From Niebla homalea (lineage: Eukaryota; Ascomycota; Lecanoromycetes; Lecanorales; Ramalinaceae), in NCBI GenBank assembly GCA_019925105.1, contig JAHGAU010000007.1, positions 1,364,001 through 1,428,000 on the forward strand: 64,000 nucleotides of DNA, in the 5' to 3' direction. Shown piece by piece: positions 44,093-57,654 of this stretch (position 1 is the stretch's first letter; each line of letters opens with the position of its first letter). The position numbers and the translations under genes were made by a program. Under the pieces are notes generated by a model, which saw only the letters and a program-made list of their open reading frames with translations, did no database searches and had not been told where the DNA came from.

Positions 44093-45130
44093 CAGCGTGG
44101 ATGCTCACTCTCCGTAGGAATTAGGGATTGAGACGACGACGCAAAAAGGGCCACATCGATTTTCAAACAGCAGATAAAGACACGACTGTGGTCCAACTCC
44201 TCTGCTCCCATGATGGATATTTCATCCATCCGAGACGCCACTCATTACCACCTGAATCGAGAAATATCAACTTGCCACTTTTTTCGTGCTCGCGTTATCA
44301 ATTGATCTCCTCCTTCCCCCAAGCGTGATTCTCGCTCTAGACTTTTGGTTTCCAAGATGGTTGGAGGTCAATATCACGGACATTCGAACATTTCCAGCAT
44401 CCTCATTCCTTCCGTCCTTCACAAGTCTAGCGTGGGTGAAACCAAGAGCAAAGGAGTCTGTTGTATGCATGCAATGGGAAGGCTCAAAGGCTTGGCCAGG
44501 GCAAACAGGAATAGACGGATCGTACCCTGGACTGTGTCAGTAATCTGGAAGCGGAACATGTTCGATCCGGGGGCCCAGCGATGTGTGCGAGGACAGGACT
44601 TATTTGACAGGGGATTCCTCAACACCACAGACAAAAGCATGATATGAACAAGTGGTGGCAATAGAAAAGATGCAGATCAACAAATGAATGGTGTAGTTTA
44701 TCTGTATTGAGCGATGATTGGCTTGGGTAATCGTGTTGTCATCACCGAGATTAATATACACAAGAGCAATAGCAAAACCAGGCTCGTTCCCCTCCCGAGC
44801 ACTTTCCCTTCCCTTGCCGTCATGAACTCCTGATCGAAAATTCTCCATGCTAGTCATAAAGAGGTAGGATGGTTTGAGTGTATGTGTGCAACAGACCAGA
44901 CTAGCTACAAGGGCAAAATTATCTCGCTCAGAGCATTTGTTGGAATCACTCCCAAGTATGCCCTTCCTCCATCTGTGTTCCTCCTGTCCTCATTGCTGAA
45001 ACCAGTCGAAGAGATGTACGAGCGGGTGTCGAGAAGGTATGTCAGTGTAGTTTCGTCTGATCATGCAGTCGTGGCGAAGTGGTCATGGTATATGTGATGT
45101 TGATAGATTGACGACAGGATGATGACACGC
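44093..45130. other. Convergent intergenic stretch
   Basis: Between the kinase gene and histone H3, both 3' ends. No gene seen; the end nearest H3 should include its 3' UTR. Confidence 0.45.
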
Positions 45131-46894
<1,764 letters not shown>

Positions 46895-49800
46895 ATGCTT
46901 CATCCTCATCAACAATCATCAATCACTTCACATCACTATATCACGCTCCGACTTTACGACTTGTGTCTATCACTCTTCAACCAACTTCATCTACACAATC
47001 ATGAAATTCTGCATCGAGGGGGCTGTGTGCAAAAGGAGGAAGTGGATCAGGGATTTGGCAAAGCCGGGGCGGTGATATCACGGCTTTCGCTTTAACGGAG
47101 ACATGGTTTTTCACTTGTGTATCATAAGGTCAATGGGTGGCCCGGTGGAGTTGAAATGGCAGGGTGGGCACCATCCTTAGCAATGGAATGATCAAAGTCA
47201 ATAATTCTTCTTGCTTCACGCTTTTCACTGCTTTCTTTGCCTTGTTGACGCGTCTTCTGCCTGCGCCTTGTTGTTATCTTTGGGCACGTGTGACTCATCA
47301 ATCTTCTCGGCGCTGCTTTGAGATGGTGGTTATGGTGGTAGAGCTCATGTTGGTCATGATCGCGTGAGATTGACAAATGCCAACCACTTCCTCACCATGG
47401 CAAGCCACCTTCTGCACGCTGCTGACATCTCATTCCAAACCACTATGCATGCGCAGCATGAGCCTCCTCTTGTCAAAGCTCTATTGCTGAATACTCGACG
47501 CCCCGTGCAGTCCTCCCCATGAAGCCACTCCAGCCAAAGGCAAATACCGAGCCTTTATAATCCAAGGCACCCGCCGTGGAGGCCGGGAGCGAGTGTCTTA
47601 CAAGCAGAGTCAGTCATCTTCCGCCTTTGTATCTCATGTTGCGATGTTACTGTTCCACCAACCTGGGCCATAAGATTGAACGCCGTGCAGGCTAAACGGC
47701 CCGAGAAGTATCTTGTGGCTTTGGAAAGCTAGTAGATGGTGATCGATGTGACTCTTCCGGGCCATGTATCATCCTTGTTGTAGCACTTGTTGTACCACCT
47801 CGTCCGATACATTGTTGCATTCGAACATGCTCGGCGTGCATTGATTTGGAATCATAGAGGTAGGCTGTTATGTGCTGAGCAATCAGTCTTCGACGACAAA
47901 GTCTTCTTACTGGCGTGACTTACACAGAATTACCAACTAGAATCTGGCAGACAGTGAAAGAAACATCGGGAAGTCGCAAGCAACAGCAGCTGACCAGGTC
48001 GTGCAGTACCCAGATTTGCACAGCAGCATGAAGAGATGATGGGATGAGATGAGGCAGGGAAGGTGGCGAGGATGACTCGATGATGATCTGCCCTCTTACT
48101 GTGATGTCCTTTTGCTGTCTACTACAATGAGTCACACTTCGCAGTAGACACCAATAGTATAATCGACCAAAGACGAGGGGCTACTCTTTCTGCCAATTCT
48201 GAGGATGCATGCCAGCCACCAACGACACTCAAACCATAACAAAAACCCACAACTGATTCTTACCAGGCTGAACCCTCACTACGACAGCCTTCGGTAACCG
48301 GTAGGACCCCCTTCACCCCTTCCTTCCCCCATCCATCCCATCAAGGCCCTCAAAAGGCGCGTAACCATGACACAAGCCACAAGGCCGGCCCCCGACACTC
48401 ACCACCCTCATAAATCGCGCACACCAACAAGAATCCTCTTACCCCCGGAAGGCCGCGAACCTCGCACAAGGACACAGCAGGGTCCTCCACCCACCGTGGC
48501 CCTGAAAGATTATCATGCAAGGTTCCCCCCCCAGGGTCTCCGATCGGCCGGCCGGATCCCCTGGCTAACATCTGGCCTCTAGTAGTAGGATCTTCAGGTT
48601 ATGGGAAATAAAAATGGCTCATAAAAGGATGAACGCGGATACGTAGAGTTGGCAATGCATCTGCGTAACCTTTCAGAGCCCCCCCCCCAGCCCTCTGTGT
48701 CGTGTCTCGTGTGGTGGCGGATCGCGTCTGCATGCACCACGCAAAGGCTCAGGGAAAGGGGGTTCTCACGAAAAAAATGTTTTGTTTTTGATGGCTCAAT
48801 CCGTGTGTCCCTGGAGGGAAAGCTTCGAGGGTGCGACCTCATTCACCACGGTGACCCTTCCGTAGTTGCCCTGACAGCAGCAGCAGGCATGGGTGTACGT
48901 AGATATTCAGGGAAATGGCCCGAGGCCGGGGGAACTTGGGAGATTTTTTTCACATTGGTTACCCGGCGTTCATGACCGTGCCAAGAGATGGGGGGGAAAG
49001 AATTGATGGGTTTGTGATATTCGAGGATTGTGATACAAGTGCTCTATAAAATAGATTCAGGGTTGTCGTGTAGGCTTCCAAGGTAGTTGGAAATCGATTG
49101 TGTGACTTTGAAGTAGATATGTGAGGTTGTTGCTGGGCTACAATTTTTTCAAGTTGGCACTGTTGTCTAATATGAAATGCCAGTATACAGATGCAAGGAT
49201 ACGCAGTAAGAAAAATTGCTGCAGTGCACCACAAATTTGAAATCCACTCAAAGCGGTAGATTTGGAATGATCTGGCTATGGAGTATGACACACACAACTT
49301 TGGGAGCGTGAATGATTGATTTAGCTGTGCTATTCTACATTGTGTTTCAACATCCTGAGTTTGTGGTGGGTAAGTCAGAGAAAAGGTTGTAGCAACCACA
49401 GCGAGAAAATGAATCGCCGTGGGCATTTCTTATCATGCTGCACTGGCTGATCATGCTCTGAATCGTTGAACAGTCGTGAGACAAGCCCTGACCAAGTCTG
49501 TGTTCTACCTTCGTGACCTATTGTTAGGGGTAAGGGCTCTACATGAAGCGCATATTGAATGCCATCATTTGAACAGCACGAAATCAGATTGCAGAACGCC
49601 GGACAGTAAAGCCGTTCAATTATCTGATTTTTTTTGGCTGTTTTAGTCTCTGATACAAGCTTTGATTCCGTGAGGAATGAGTCTATGTACAGTCCCTATG
49701 GAAAAATGCATTGGCCGGTCATGATCCACCTCTGCCATGTCCCTGCCCATAGTACAGCTAAGCAAACGCGAACTGGACCCTCCGCCGCTTCCGAAGTGGA

Positions 49801-50129
49801 GCCAACAAATGACCATGACAATGACCATCAGTGTAAGCCAAAGCAATAATGCAGGTATGCCTACAGCATACAATGTATGCCACCTCGCTATGCTCTTCTC
49901 TTCCCGGATACTAACAACTCGCTGAACGATGGTTTTGGTTGACGCCGAAAATGCAAGCCGCCAGCTGAATGCCGAAACGCCTTCGCTCGTCGATGTTGAA
50001 AACAAAGGCAATAAGCAGACAAAAGTAGATTGTTCCAATAGACATGGTGATGTAGCCGTGAGGGTGTCGTTGCTGCGTATGATCGATCATTGCATGTATT
50101 CATACAAGTCTTGTTCTAGGTAGGATGTA
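46895..50129. other. Large stretch without recognised gene
   Basis: 3.2 kb downstream of H4 and downstream of the Rpn4-like gene. It has only short frames; the longest (49426-48959, reverse, 155 codons from an ATG) starts with a hydrophobic segment and has one more, but no family. A C-rich block lies at about 48240-48560. It may hold non-coding transcripts; nothing can be supported. Confidence 0.4.
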
Positions 50130-52463
50130 TCATCTGCGATTTCGATTGCGGCCAGGAAAATCGACATCGGGATGTACGACGCGCATGTGTCTTGTCAAGG
50201 CGTCGTTCCTCGAAAAAGTCTTCTCCTCTGTACACAGATGACATCGTACCTTGTGTTTCCGATTGTTGTGTATGGTGTCTTCGTGCCTTGTCAGGTCGTA
50301 CGACCTTGAGAAGACAGTGTTGCAGGGCTTGCCGGTGCTGGGGTTGATACGCTCGCATTTGTGCGGCCCGGGTGCATTATTGCGCGACAGGTTGTTGGCA
50401 GCTGCCTGAGGGTTGATGGCGCCTTGCGAGGTCGAGGAAGTCGGAGTGTTGGGTGACGAGGAGGATGGGCGCCGAGCATTGACAGCAACGCGATGATTAT
50501 TGTCTTTCCGATGCTTTTGCAATTTGGCCGACGTGTCAAACCTAGCGTTGCAACCTACACAGACATAACTCCCTGCGTTTGCGGATGTATCAACGGGACG
50601 TTGTACAGGTTGCACAGGTGAGGCAGCATCCGATCGTTGGGATGAGCTGGTCTCTTGTGAGCCAAAGGTGGGTGGCCGCGTTGTATTTTCAGGGACTTCG
50701 GATCTCGTCGATTCCATGGATGTGAAAGATGCCGGAAATACCGGGGTGGCGTCGGACTGTGTGCTTTGCATGCTGCTGTTTTGTCTGCGCATGTTCATGA
50801 AAGGGTATTGTTGGGGGCCACCCGCGGGCGACACGCTCGGCGCCATCAAAGAGAAATTATTGCTGGATTGTGCTATTAGGTGCGATGGGGAGGTTGCCGC
50901 TTGTTGGTGTTGTTGGGAGGAAGGGGTAGTTGCGTAATTTTGGTGTGTTGAGTTGTATGTGTTACCATTCAGATTTTCAAGATTTTCGACCGTGTTGCTT
51001 GACGGGTTGTTGTTTGTAACAAATTGGTTCCGAGCGGCGTGGCCCGACGAAAAGTCTGCTCCACGCTTGTTTTGCGGTGTTGAAGCCGCCACATTCGCAT
51101 CGCCCGCTACATCATCGGAATCTAGAACGGCCTCTTTTGGCGAAATCGTAGTTGAGGCTATCGCCAAATCTGGCCGGAGGGCTGTGGGATGATGATGCGC
51201 GTATGCCCTTGCATCGTCCTGCATCTTTTGTTGTTCTCGAATCTGCGCGGCGGAATTGATCCGGCTTGGTGCGGACGTGCTCGGTGGGTGGGAGAAAGTG
51301 TGAGCTGCCTCAGCAGCATATTCCGAGTCGTTGCGGAAGGGCGATCGATCTCTCGACATGTCGGTGGAGGGTGATATGGATCGCGCATTGTTGGCTTCAT
51401 GGAGACGTTCGTTGAAGACGGAGCGGTGTGGGGACAAGTATTGGCCTGCACTCTTGCCCTGCTGAGACTGCTGAGACTGCTGGGACTGTGATGCTGGTGC
51501 TGGTGCCGATGATCCAACCGTGGAGTCATATAGCTCATCTTGATATATAGCCGATTCCGTCCTGTTCAACTTGGCCACATTCGTAGCCAGTCCCATTGAC
51601 CCGCTCGTGCTGCCTCCGAATGAAGCCCCTGCAGTGCGGTTCCCACTATCCATATCAGGTCCACCCTGCTGAGCCATCTTCATCGCATTCTGCCTAGCCA
51701 TCATCTGTAATGCATCATGGTTGGTATTGTTCAAGTTCAGAGTTTGAAATGGCTGATTGACGAAGGCGGTACTGCCTGCAAAGTTTGATGAGGAATAGAA
51801 TAGCGGCTTGGCGGATTGCTGCGCGTCTTGGTACGTGATTTCGTAGGGCTCCAGATGGGGAGAGGAGTTCGATGCGGTATCTGGATCGACTATTTGAGGA
51901 TGGTAAACGGATGATTGGGTGTACGGCGAATCGGGCCCGGTGGAGCCAATTGACGAATCGGAGGACAATCTCTTGTGCGCCCGAAAGTTTTGCTGGCAGT
52001 GATGTTGCGCCTGCGATGCCTGTGGACTCAAATATGTCGGATCCGCAAAATTGTTCCACGCTGGCTGTACCCAGTTGGAGCCTTCGCTCATAGGCGGAGG
52101 TGTAATAGCGTCAGGCACTTCGTGATTCGGTGTCGATTGCTGCACACGGAAGCGCGGGTTCGGCGAGAAGGCGTTATGCATATACTGCGACTCTGCAATG
52201 CCCAATGTATCCTCGTATGGTGTCGATTGTCTCGAATCGAGAATGTAGGGTTCGCTTTCCGCCCCACCGTAAGATAGATCGAATGCGGTCGGGTAGGTAG
52301 ACGCAATTTGTGTTGCGACTGCTGTTGGTATGGTGGTTGGTATGGATTGAGTATCTTCGTAAAGGTCAAAGTCAAGAAATGACGATGAGGATGGAGAGGA
52401 AAAGAAATCCGAGTGAAGTGATGGATCCTGACGTGTGCTCGATTGATGAGCTAATACTGTCAT
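50130..52463 (-). CDS. C2H2 zinc-finger transcription factor, Rpn4-like
   Basis: A single exon of 777 residues from the ATG at 52463 (MTVLAHQSSTRQDPS); a longer frame begins only at TTG. The first 630 residues are Ser/Gln/Asn/Pro-rich and disordered with acidic patches, typical of activators. The C-terminus has three finger units: YVCVGCNARFD with a paired His near 634-660, CERINPSTGKPCNTVFSRSY with RHEDTIH near 703-730, and CHLCTEEKTFSRNDALTRHM near 740-765, ending in a basic tail. The last two match the Rpn4-type pair in ascomycetes. Rpn4 activates proteasome genes and is itself short-lived. A 2.7-kb non-coding stretch upstream suggests extended regulatory sequence. Other C2H2 families are possible. 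Confidence 0.82.
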   Translation of the reverse strand: MTVLAHQSSTRQDPSLHSDFFSSPSSSSFLDFDLYEDTQSIPTTIPTAVATQIASTYPTAFDLSYGGAESEPYILDSRQSTPYEDTLGIAESQYMHNAFSPNPRFRVQQSTPNHEVPDAITPPPMSEGSNWVQPAWNNFADPTYLSPQASQAQHHCQQNFRAHKRLSSDSSIGSTGPDSPYTQSSVYHPQIVDPDTASNSSPHLEPYEITYQDAQQSAKPLFYSSSNFAGSTAFVNQPFQTLNLNNTNHDALQMMARQNAMKMAQQGGPDMDSGNRTAGASFGGSTSGSMGLATNVAKLNRTESAIYQDELYDSTVGSSAPAPASQSQQSQQSQQGKSAGQYLSPHRSVFNERLHEANNARSISPSTDMSRDRSPFRNDSEYAAEAAHTFSHPPSTSAPSRINSAAQIREQQKMQDDARAYAHHHPTALRPDLAIASTTISPKEAVLDSDDVAGDANVAASTPQNKRGADFSSGHAARNQFVTNNNPSSNTVENLENLNGNTYNSTHQNYATTPSSQQHQQAATSPSHLIAQSSNNFSLMAPSVSPAGGPQQYPFMNMRRQNSSMQSTQSDATPVFPASFTSMESTRSEVPENTTRPPTFGSQETSSSQRSDAASPVQPVQRPVDTSANAGSYVCVGCNARFDTSAKLQKHRKDNNHRVAVNARRPSSSSPNTPTSSTSQGAINPQAAANNLSRNNAPGPHKCERINPSTGKPCNTVFSRSYDLTRHEDTIHNNRKHKVRCHLCTEEKTFSRNDALTRHMRVVHPDVDFPGRNRNRR

Positions 52464-55193
52464 AGTCTGTAATGGAAGGCTCGGCAATCGGAGATTACTG
52501 CTTGGACGGGAAGGTTGATCGAGGACCGTTTGCTTTCGTCACCAATTCTTGGGTAGGATGGAGAGAAAACGAGAGACGCGCCCGCGACAGATATATCAGA
52601 TTTTACAGTCGGCGTGAATGTGAGCCGAGAATAAGAGTAAAATGATTTGTGACTGTTGGCGATTAGATGTCAGAATATTACTCATCCATCTGACTTGTAC
52701 CAAATTTGATGTAGAAGCGGTTGGAAAGTGGAACTTGAATGCAACAGGAAAAATTAAGAAATATGCGGCTCGATGTGAACTATATTATTCAAAAGATCAT
52801 ATGATGAGTCCGGTCTGAATGAGCCACAATTCTTTTGACCCTCTACCACTAGTCTTTTGCATGGGTTACGTACGGCATTAAAAGAACATTCACATTTCTA
52901 TTGTCCGGAGAAAACGAAAAAAAAAAAAAAACAAACGTCCCCCTCCGAGAGCGTGCAGCGGCTACGTCATCCGCCTTCGGGTATAGGGCCCACTTACGCA
53001 CTAAAGGATAATTAGTACGATCGTGTGGCTCCGACCGATGAAAGATCCCTGTCTCTGAATGCTTGGCAGGCCTACACTGGCTGGAAACAGTGCTACCCGA
53101 GCGGACCCTGGAGATGATCTAGGGCCCTTCGAGAACGCTGCACATTCCTTGTTTCCACGCTTCAGCGGCTTCAGACCGTCCAAGTTTAGACTTAGAAACT
53201 CGGCAGCCTGCTGTCAACGCGGCTTGCACATGGCACGTTTGCATGATCGCGTTCAATATTTACATTCACAGTGCGTAGCAATGGAGGCGCAGTTCAACGA
53301 CGTGGCTTGCCTCGGCTTTTACACGCGTATGGTCAGCCAACAACGCTTCCTGCTGCACGGGAATCCTACTGCCTTGTATAACCGAGAATGCAGCTGGGCA
53401 GGTTACAGATGGCATGGATGGAGGTCCGAATAATTGGATTGCAAAGCCTGATCAACCCTGACATAGCTGCCTGCTTGGCTACGTACTTGACCTGGCGTCT
53501 ATTTGCGGTTCAGTCAGTACCTAGACTTTTGAGTCTATCCCATAACCAGACCGCGTAAGAGCTAAGCCTCTCTTGGCTCGACCAAGGCTGGAGGTGATTC
53601 ATGCAAGAAGATCACGCCATACGGAGGTACGCGTTGCAAGATCACATAGGCCTTTGTCAGGCGCCTTTGAACTTCTCACTCATGCTGAGTGTGCGACGAG
53701 TGAAAGCGTCCATTAAGCATCTATGTTACATTGGTTGGGCGTCCATCTATCCATCAGCGGTAAGATGCTGACCATCCATCTGTAAAAGTCAAAGACAAAC
53801 GAGTTCAGTGTTTGAAGACCGAGGACTTGACAGCCTCACAGGCTCGAAACTACTGCAGGGACACTTTTAGAAGCGTTCTCCCGGATAGCCTACGCCCGTG
53901 CTCTCTTGTGGGAATAATGATAATAAGATTGAGTCTTCTGCATGCAAGACAGGGTATAAGCGCCAAAGTGCTGACATTCAGCATATTCCCACGTTTCCCC
54001 ACAACCTGGCTGTGCACCAAATTGCTGTTTAGCGTCCAACGGGAAGCCCCCAGAGGCCCGGATCCCCCTCGGATGGGGATTTTACCTCGGCGCTCAACCA
54101 TCATGTTGACATCTCCACGGAACTACCACTTCTAGATCTGGCGATCTTGGTTGTGGCAGCAAGTGTGGCTTGAACGTGAATATTGTGCATTATTCAGCTG
54201 AAGACTAAACCACAGACCTTTGTCCGACCAAGATCAAGTGCCAAGAAATTACCGTCTCGGTCGTATGTCGAGGCTTCGTTACTCAGCATCTCCGGGCCCT
54301 GCCAAGGTGCACAGACGCATTGAAGCCAGCTCTGCGTTGTCTGTGTAGTTGGAGGATACGCGCGTCGATGCAAGCAATCGAACCGTGTCTACCTTGGAGC
54401 GACCGCGCAGGCAGCTACCCTCCAAGCAGCTCAATGGTGAAGCCTCAGTGGCAGCAATTGCGAGCAGTCTCAATGCGGATCAGGTCCCCCGAAAACAAAA
54501 CGAATCTTTTGGGCTGAAGCCGAGGCTACATCTGTCCATCACGGTCCGGTTTGGAATTAACGCTCCACTGGATTCACACCAGCAAAGCAGACTCCGTCAT
54601 ACGTCGCCGGCGGACAGGACGAAGTGCAACGATGTTGGTCTGCAGGCTGCGATACGCTTTGAGCCTCTCTTGCCTCTTCAAGTGCCTCGTCGTGTTCGTA
54701 AATCGATTATGCTTACGCCAAGCTCTTAATGAAGGCCTCGCGATTGATCCATCACCTAGATTCATGTTGACTCATGAGGTGCGCTTGGCGGTACATCTGC
54801 ACTGTCTTTGCGACTCCCTGAAGGTCGCAGCCGGAATCTGAATTCATCTTACGTGCGGACAGCGTCGACCATAGATCCTCTGAGGTATGAGGGCGACAAG
54901 ATGAGATCTGGCGGACTGTGGCCAATCTGCAGAGGACACCCATCGCTTCCCATCTGGACCATGTGCCGCGATACACAGATATCACTTCAAGATCCTAGCC
55001 ACATTTCCACCCCCCCCCGGGGCCCAAAGATCCCGGACCTGATCAACACGCCACCCGCCACGCGCGAACCCATTCCTATCCTCATCGTCATCGACATCAT
55101 GATCTCAGCATGGTAGAAAACTCTTCTACTACCTATCACAATGCTGATCTGTCAGTCCATATTCCGTAGTATCGCCCACAAATCAATACTGAA
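52464..55193. promoter_or_regulatory. Long divergent upstream region, Rpn4-like / SDR
   Basis: 2.7 kb between divergent genes. It contains a 15-base A tract at 52917-52931 and a C9 tract near 55009. Frames such as 53059-53433 show no known domain. It probably carries promoter and long 5' UTR of the zinc-finger gene. Confidence 0.4.
52917..52931 (+). repeat. Poly-A tract (15 bases)
   Basis: An uninterrupted run of A about 450 bases upstream of the Rpn4-like start. Such poly(dA:dT) tracts disfavour nucleosomes in fungal promoters. Confidence 0.6.
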
Positions 55194-56096
55194 ATGGCTC
55201 CACCAGCCTCGCGCACCGCCCTAGTCACCGGCGCAAATAAAGGTATTGGACTCGCCATTGTCCGCAACCTGGCTCTCCAATACCCTTCATCCGCGCTCTC
55301 ACAAAATGGCACCGTGCCCCTCTTAATCTACCTAACAGCGCGTGATCAACAGCGCGGTGAAGCCGCCCTCGCCTCGCTAGAAGGAGACTCCTCCCTTCAA
55401 AAAGCAAAAGCGCTCGCGCGCGATGGCGGGCTCAGCACCATTAAGTATAAACCGCTGGACATCAGCAAGGAAGAGAGCATTCAAGCCATGTCTGCCTTCC
55501 TGTCATCAGACGAAGGTGGAGGTAGTCTTGATGTCGTGGTCAACAACGCTGGCATCGCCATGCAAGGGTTTGACTCGAACGTTGTGAAGACCACCTTGCA
55601 CACGAACTACTACAACACCACCCTCGCCGTACAGAGTTTCATGCCTCTGCTCAGGAACTCCAAGTCGGGAGGCAATGCGCGCCTCGTTAACGTGACAAGC
55701 ATGTCCGGCGAGCTGAATTCGAAATACTCGACCCAGCTGGCTTCCACTTTTCGCGCTACCAAGTCCGTGGCGGACGTCGATGAGCTCATGGGCGCCTTCA
55801 AAGCGGCGGTGGAAAAAGGCACCCAAAAAGAGGAGGGATGGCCAAGTGCTGCGTATGCGGTCAGTAAGAGCGGTGTCACCGCCATGACAAAAGCGATTGC
55901 GCGGGAAGAAAGGGAAGCTGCAAGTGGGATTCTGGTGAATTGCTGCTGTCCTGGCTGGGTCAAGACGGATATGACCAAAGGGGCTGGATATAAGACCGTA
56001 GACCAGGGTGCGATGACGCCTGTGATGCTGGCTTTAAGCGATCTGAATGGTGTTTCCGGGGAGTACTGGCAGAATGAGAAGGTGAGGAAATGGTAG
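55194..56096 (+). CDS. Short-chain dehydrogenase/reductase (carbonyl reductase-like)
   Basis: A single exon of 300 residues, start MAPPASRTALVTGANKGIG. The Rossmann cofactor motif TGANKGIG is near residues 13-20, NNAG near 116-119, the catalytic Ser in VNVTSMSG, and YAVSK supplies Tyr and Lys. CCPGWVKTDM follows, then a short C-terminus ending GVSGEYWQNEKVRKW. The pattern is that of CBR1-like classical SDRs that reduce carbonyls with NADPH; the Arg in TARDQQRG supports NADPH. Substrate unknown. An insertion between Ser and Tyr (about 35 residues, SKYSTQLASTFRATKSVADV) is typical of the CBR1 group. Confidence 0.9.
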   Translation: MAPPASRTALVTGANKGIGLAIVRNLALQYPSSALSQNGTVPLLIYLTARDQQRGEAALASLEGDSSLQKAKALARDGGLSTIKYKPLDISKEESIQAMSAFLSSDEGGGSLDVVVNNAGIAMQGFDSNVVKTTLHTNYYNTTLAVQSFMPLLRNSKSGGNARLVNVTSMSGELNSKYSTQLASTFRATKSVADVDELMGAFKAAVEKGTQKEEGWPSAAYAVSKSGVTAMTKAIAREEREAASGILVNCCCPGWVKTDMTKGAGYKTVDQGAMTPVMLALSDLNGVSGEYWQNEKVRKW

Positions 56097-56580
56097 AAGC
56101 ATAAGTATGGCACACGGTGCTCGTTCGAGATAGACGTTGCTAAAGGGGTTGGAGTAGCCAATACAAGGATACATACAATCCAACAGTGGCAGCCTAGTCC
56201 TCGCTATATTTCCTTAAAGATATAATATCCAACATTACATTAAAAATTCCAAGACATTTAAGCTAACAACGGTTGCTCTGCATTGCGGATACCCTATCCC
56301 GTATTACATCCACAGATCATCAATAGCGATTCAATTCTCTGAACCTTCAGAACATGAGCCAACAACACTTCCCCAATGTTTCATCCACCCCTATCCATAT
56401 TGAAACTTTGCCCGACAAGAATCACTTACGGACACTCAGTGGCGAAAGCACATAGCCTCAAAGCAATCCTATCGTGCAAAATTCCTTTTTATATCATAAC
56501 GTTTCGAAAATCTAAGATTGAAAAGATCACCTGTAAATCCTAGATCCCCCCCCATTCTTGAAGAAATGCAGCCTTCCTAT
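56097..56580. other. Convergent intergenic stretch
   Basis: Downstream of the SDR gene; AT-rich 56215-56350. No gene seen. Confidence 0.45.
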
Positions 56581-56682
56581 CTAATCTCCCTCGCCCCTTT
56601 CCACACCCATTTCAGCAACCCACAGCCCACCTTCCAAAACACCCATCCTCCCCGGCTTCCTCATCCCCCCCAACTCCTCCAA

Positions 56683-56824
56683 CATCCTCCTCACCTCCCT
56701 CGCCCACCCCCTCATCCCCCAACGCCCTCCTCACCGTCTCCCCCACCACCCCGCCAACCTCCTCCTCCTCCTCCCCCATCCTCCTCACCTCCCTCGCCAC
56801 CCCCTCATCCCCCAACGCCCTCCT
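56683..56824. repeat. Pair of direct repeats (50 and 49 bases)
   Basis: Copies at 56683-56732 and 56776-56824 differ by a single C, 93 bases apart. The one-base difference changes the register of the overlapping reading frame. Confidence 0.7.
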
Positions 56825-57198
56825 CCCCCTCCCCCTCATCGTCCACAAACCTCCTACCCTTCTGCTTCGCCCCCGCCGTCGTCGTCGTCGTCGTCGTCGG
56901 CTGAGCCCCACCACCACCACTACCACTCGCAGCATCCGCACCCGCCCAACTCATATCCGGCGAATCGTAAAAAGTCAGCGGCGGCGAAGATGGAGGAGGG
57001 GGGAGAGGGGGAGGGCACGGGTTGGACGATGAGTGAAGTACTGCGCTGCTGCGGAGATAGTCGGGGGGTTTGCCTGAGGCGGAGGAGGAGGAGGAGGAGG
57101 CGGGGGATTGTTGTGCTGCGGTGAGGAGGGGGACGCTGGAGGATGACGAGGGCGAGGGCGAGGTTGGGGAGGGAGTGGGATGTGGTGTGATCGCGCTC

Positions 57199-57224
57199 TG
57201 TGTGTGTGTGTGTGTGTGTGTGTG
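57199..57224 (+). repeat. TG microsatellite (13 units)
   Basis: An uninterrupted dinucleotide run. On the reverse strand it ends CACACAG and could serve as a splice acceptor. Confidence 0.8.
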
Positions 57225-57654
57225 TTGTTTGGGGGGGAGGGGGTTTATGGAATGGATCTGAACGCTAAAGGGCAAGTGAGTAGGTGGACCGGTAAGACTT
57301 CTCCTGACTAGTGGGCTTGAGTAGCGCCTGTTCGATGAAAGCAGCCTTTTGACTGGCAACAGAAAGGGCTGAGGAAATAAACAAGGGAGCAGCTTGGCTT
57401 GATGTCTCCCTTACTAACATCATGCTGGTATTCGAGAGCTCCAAGAAAAAAAAAAAAGAACAACGGAGAAGGAGAACGGATACACGTTTTGACCGTCGTC
57501 TTGAATTGGATATCTTTGGCTACAAGAATGATCGCTGAGTAGAAGGATTCAGCTACCTGCGCTTACCTTTGAGAGCTTGACGCAAGGAATATCAGGCCTA
57601 CGGCATGTGATTGGGTATCGGAACAAAGCAACTTGCTCACTTTCCCTGGACAGG

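Larger units (their letters stand above)
56581..57423 (-). pseudogene. GC-rich locus with interrupted reading frame, unassigned
   Basis: On the reverse strand a protein-like frame can be followed but shifts twice. Frame one gives SPDMSWAGADAASG and KQKGRRFVDDEGEGEE and stops at 56805. Frame two takes over with RRALGDEGVAREVRRM and a second RRALGDEGV. Frame three then gives MRKPGRMGVLEGGLWVAEMG and stops at 56581. The upstream end is unclear: an ATG at 57423 is followed by a possible GTAAGG donor, and a CACACAG acceptor lies at the TG repeat. Each shift equals one extra base and lies in G-rich repeats. It may be a real gene with homopolymer errors in the assembly, a recent pseudogene, or a gene with introns I mis-see. 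I recognise no family. Confidence 0.35.

Noticed and set aside
53059..53433. 124-codon forward frame as a gene
   Set aside because: No recognisable domain, mixed composition, and located in a long upstream region; kept as unassigned spacer.
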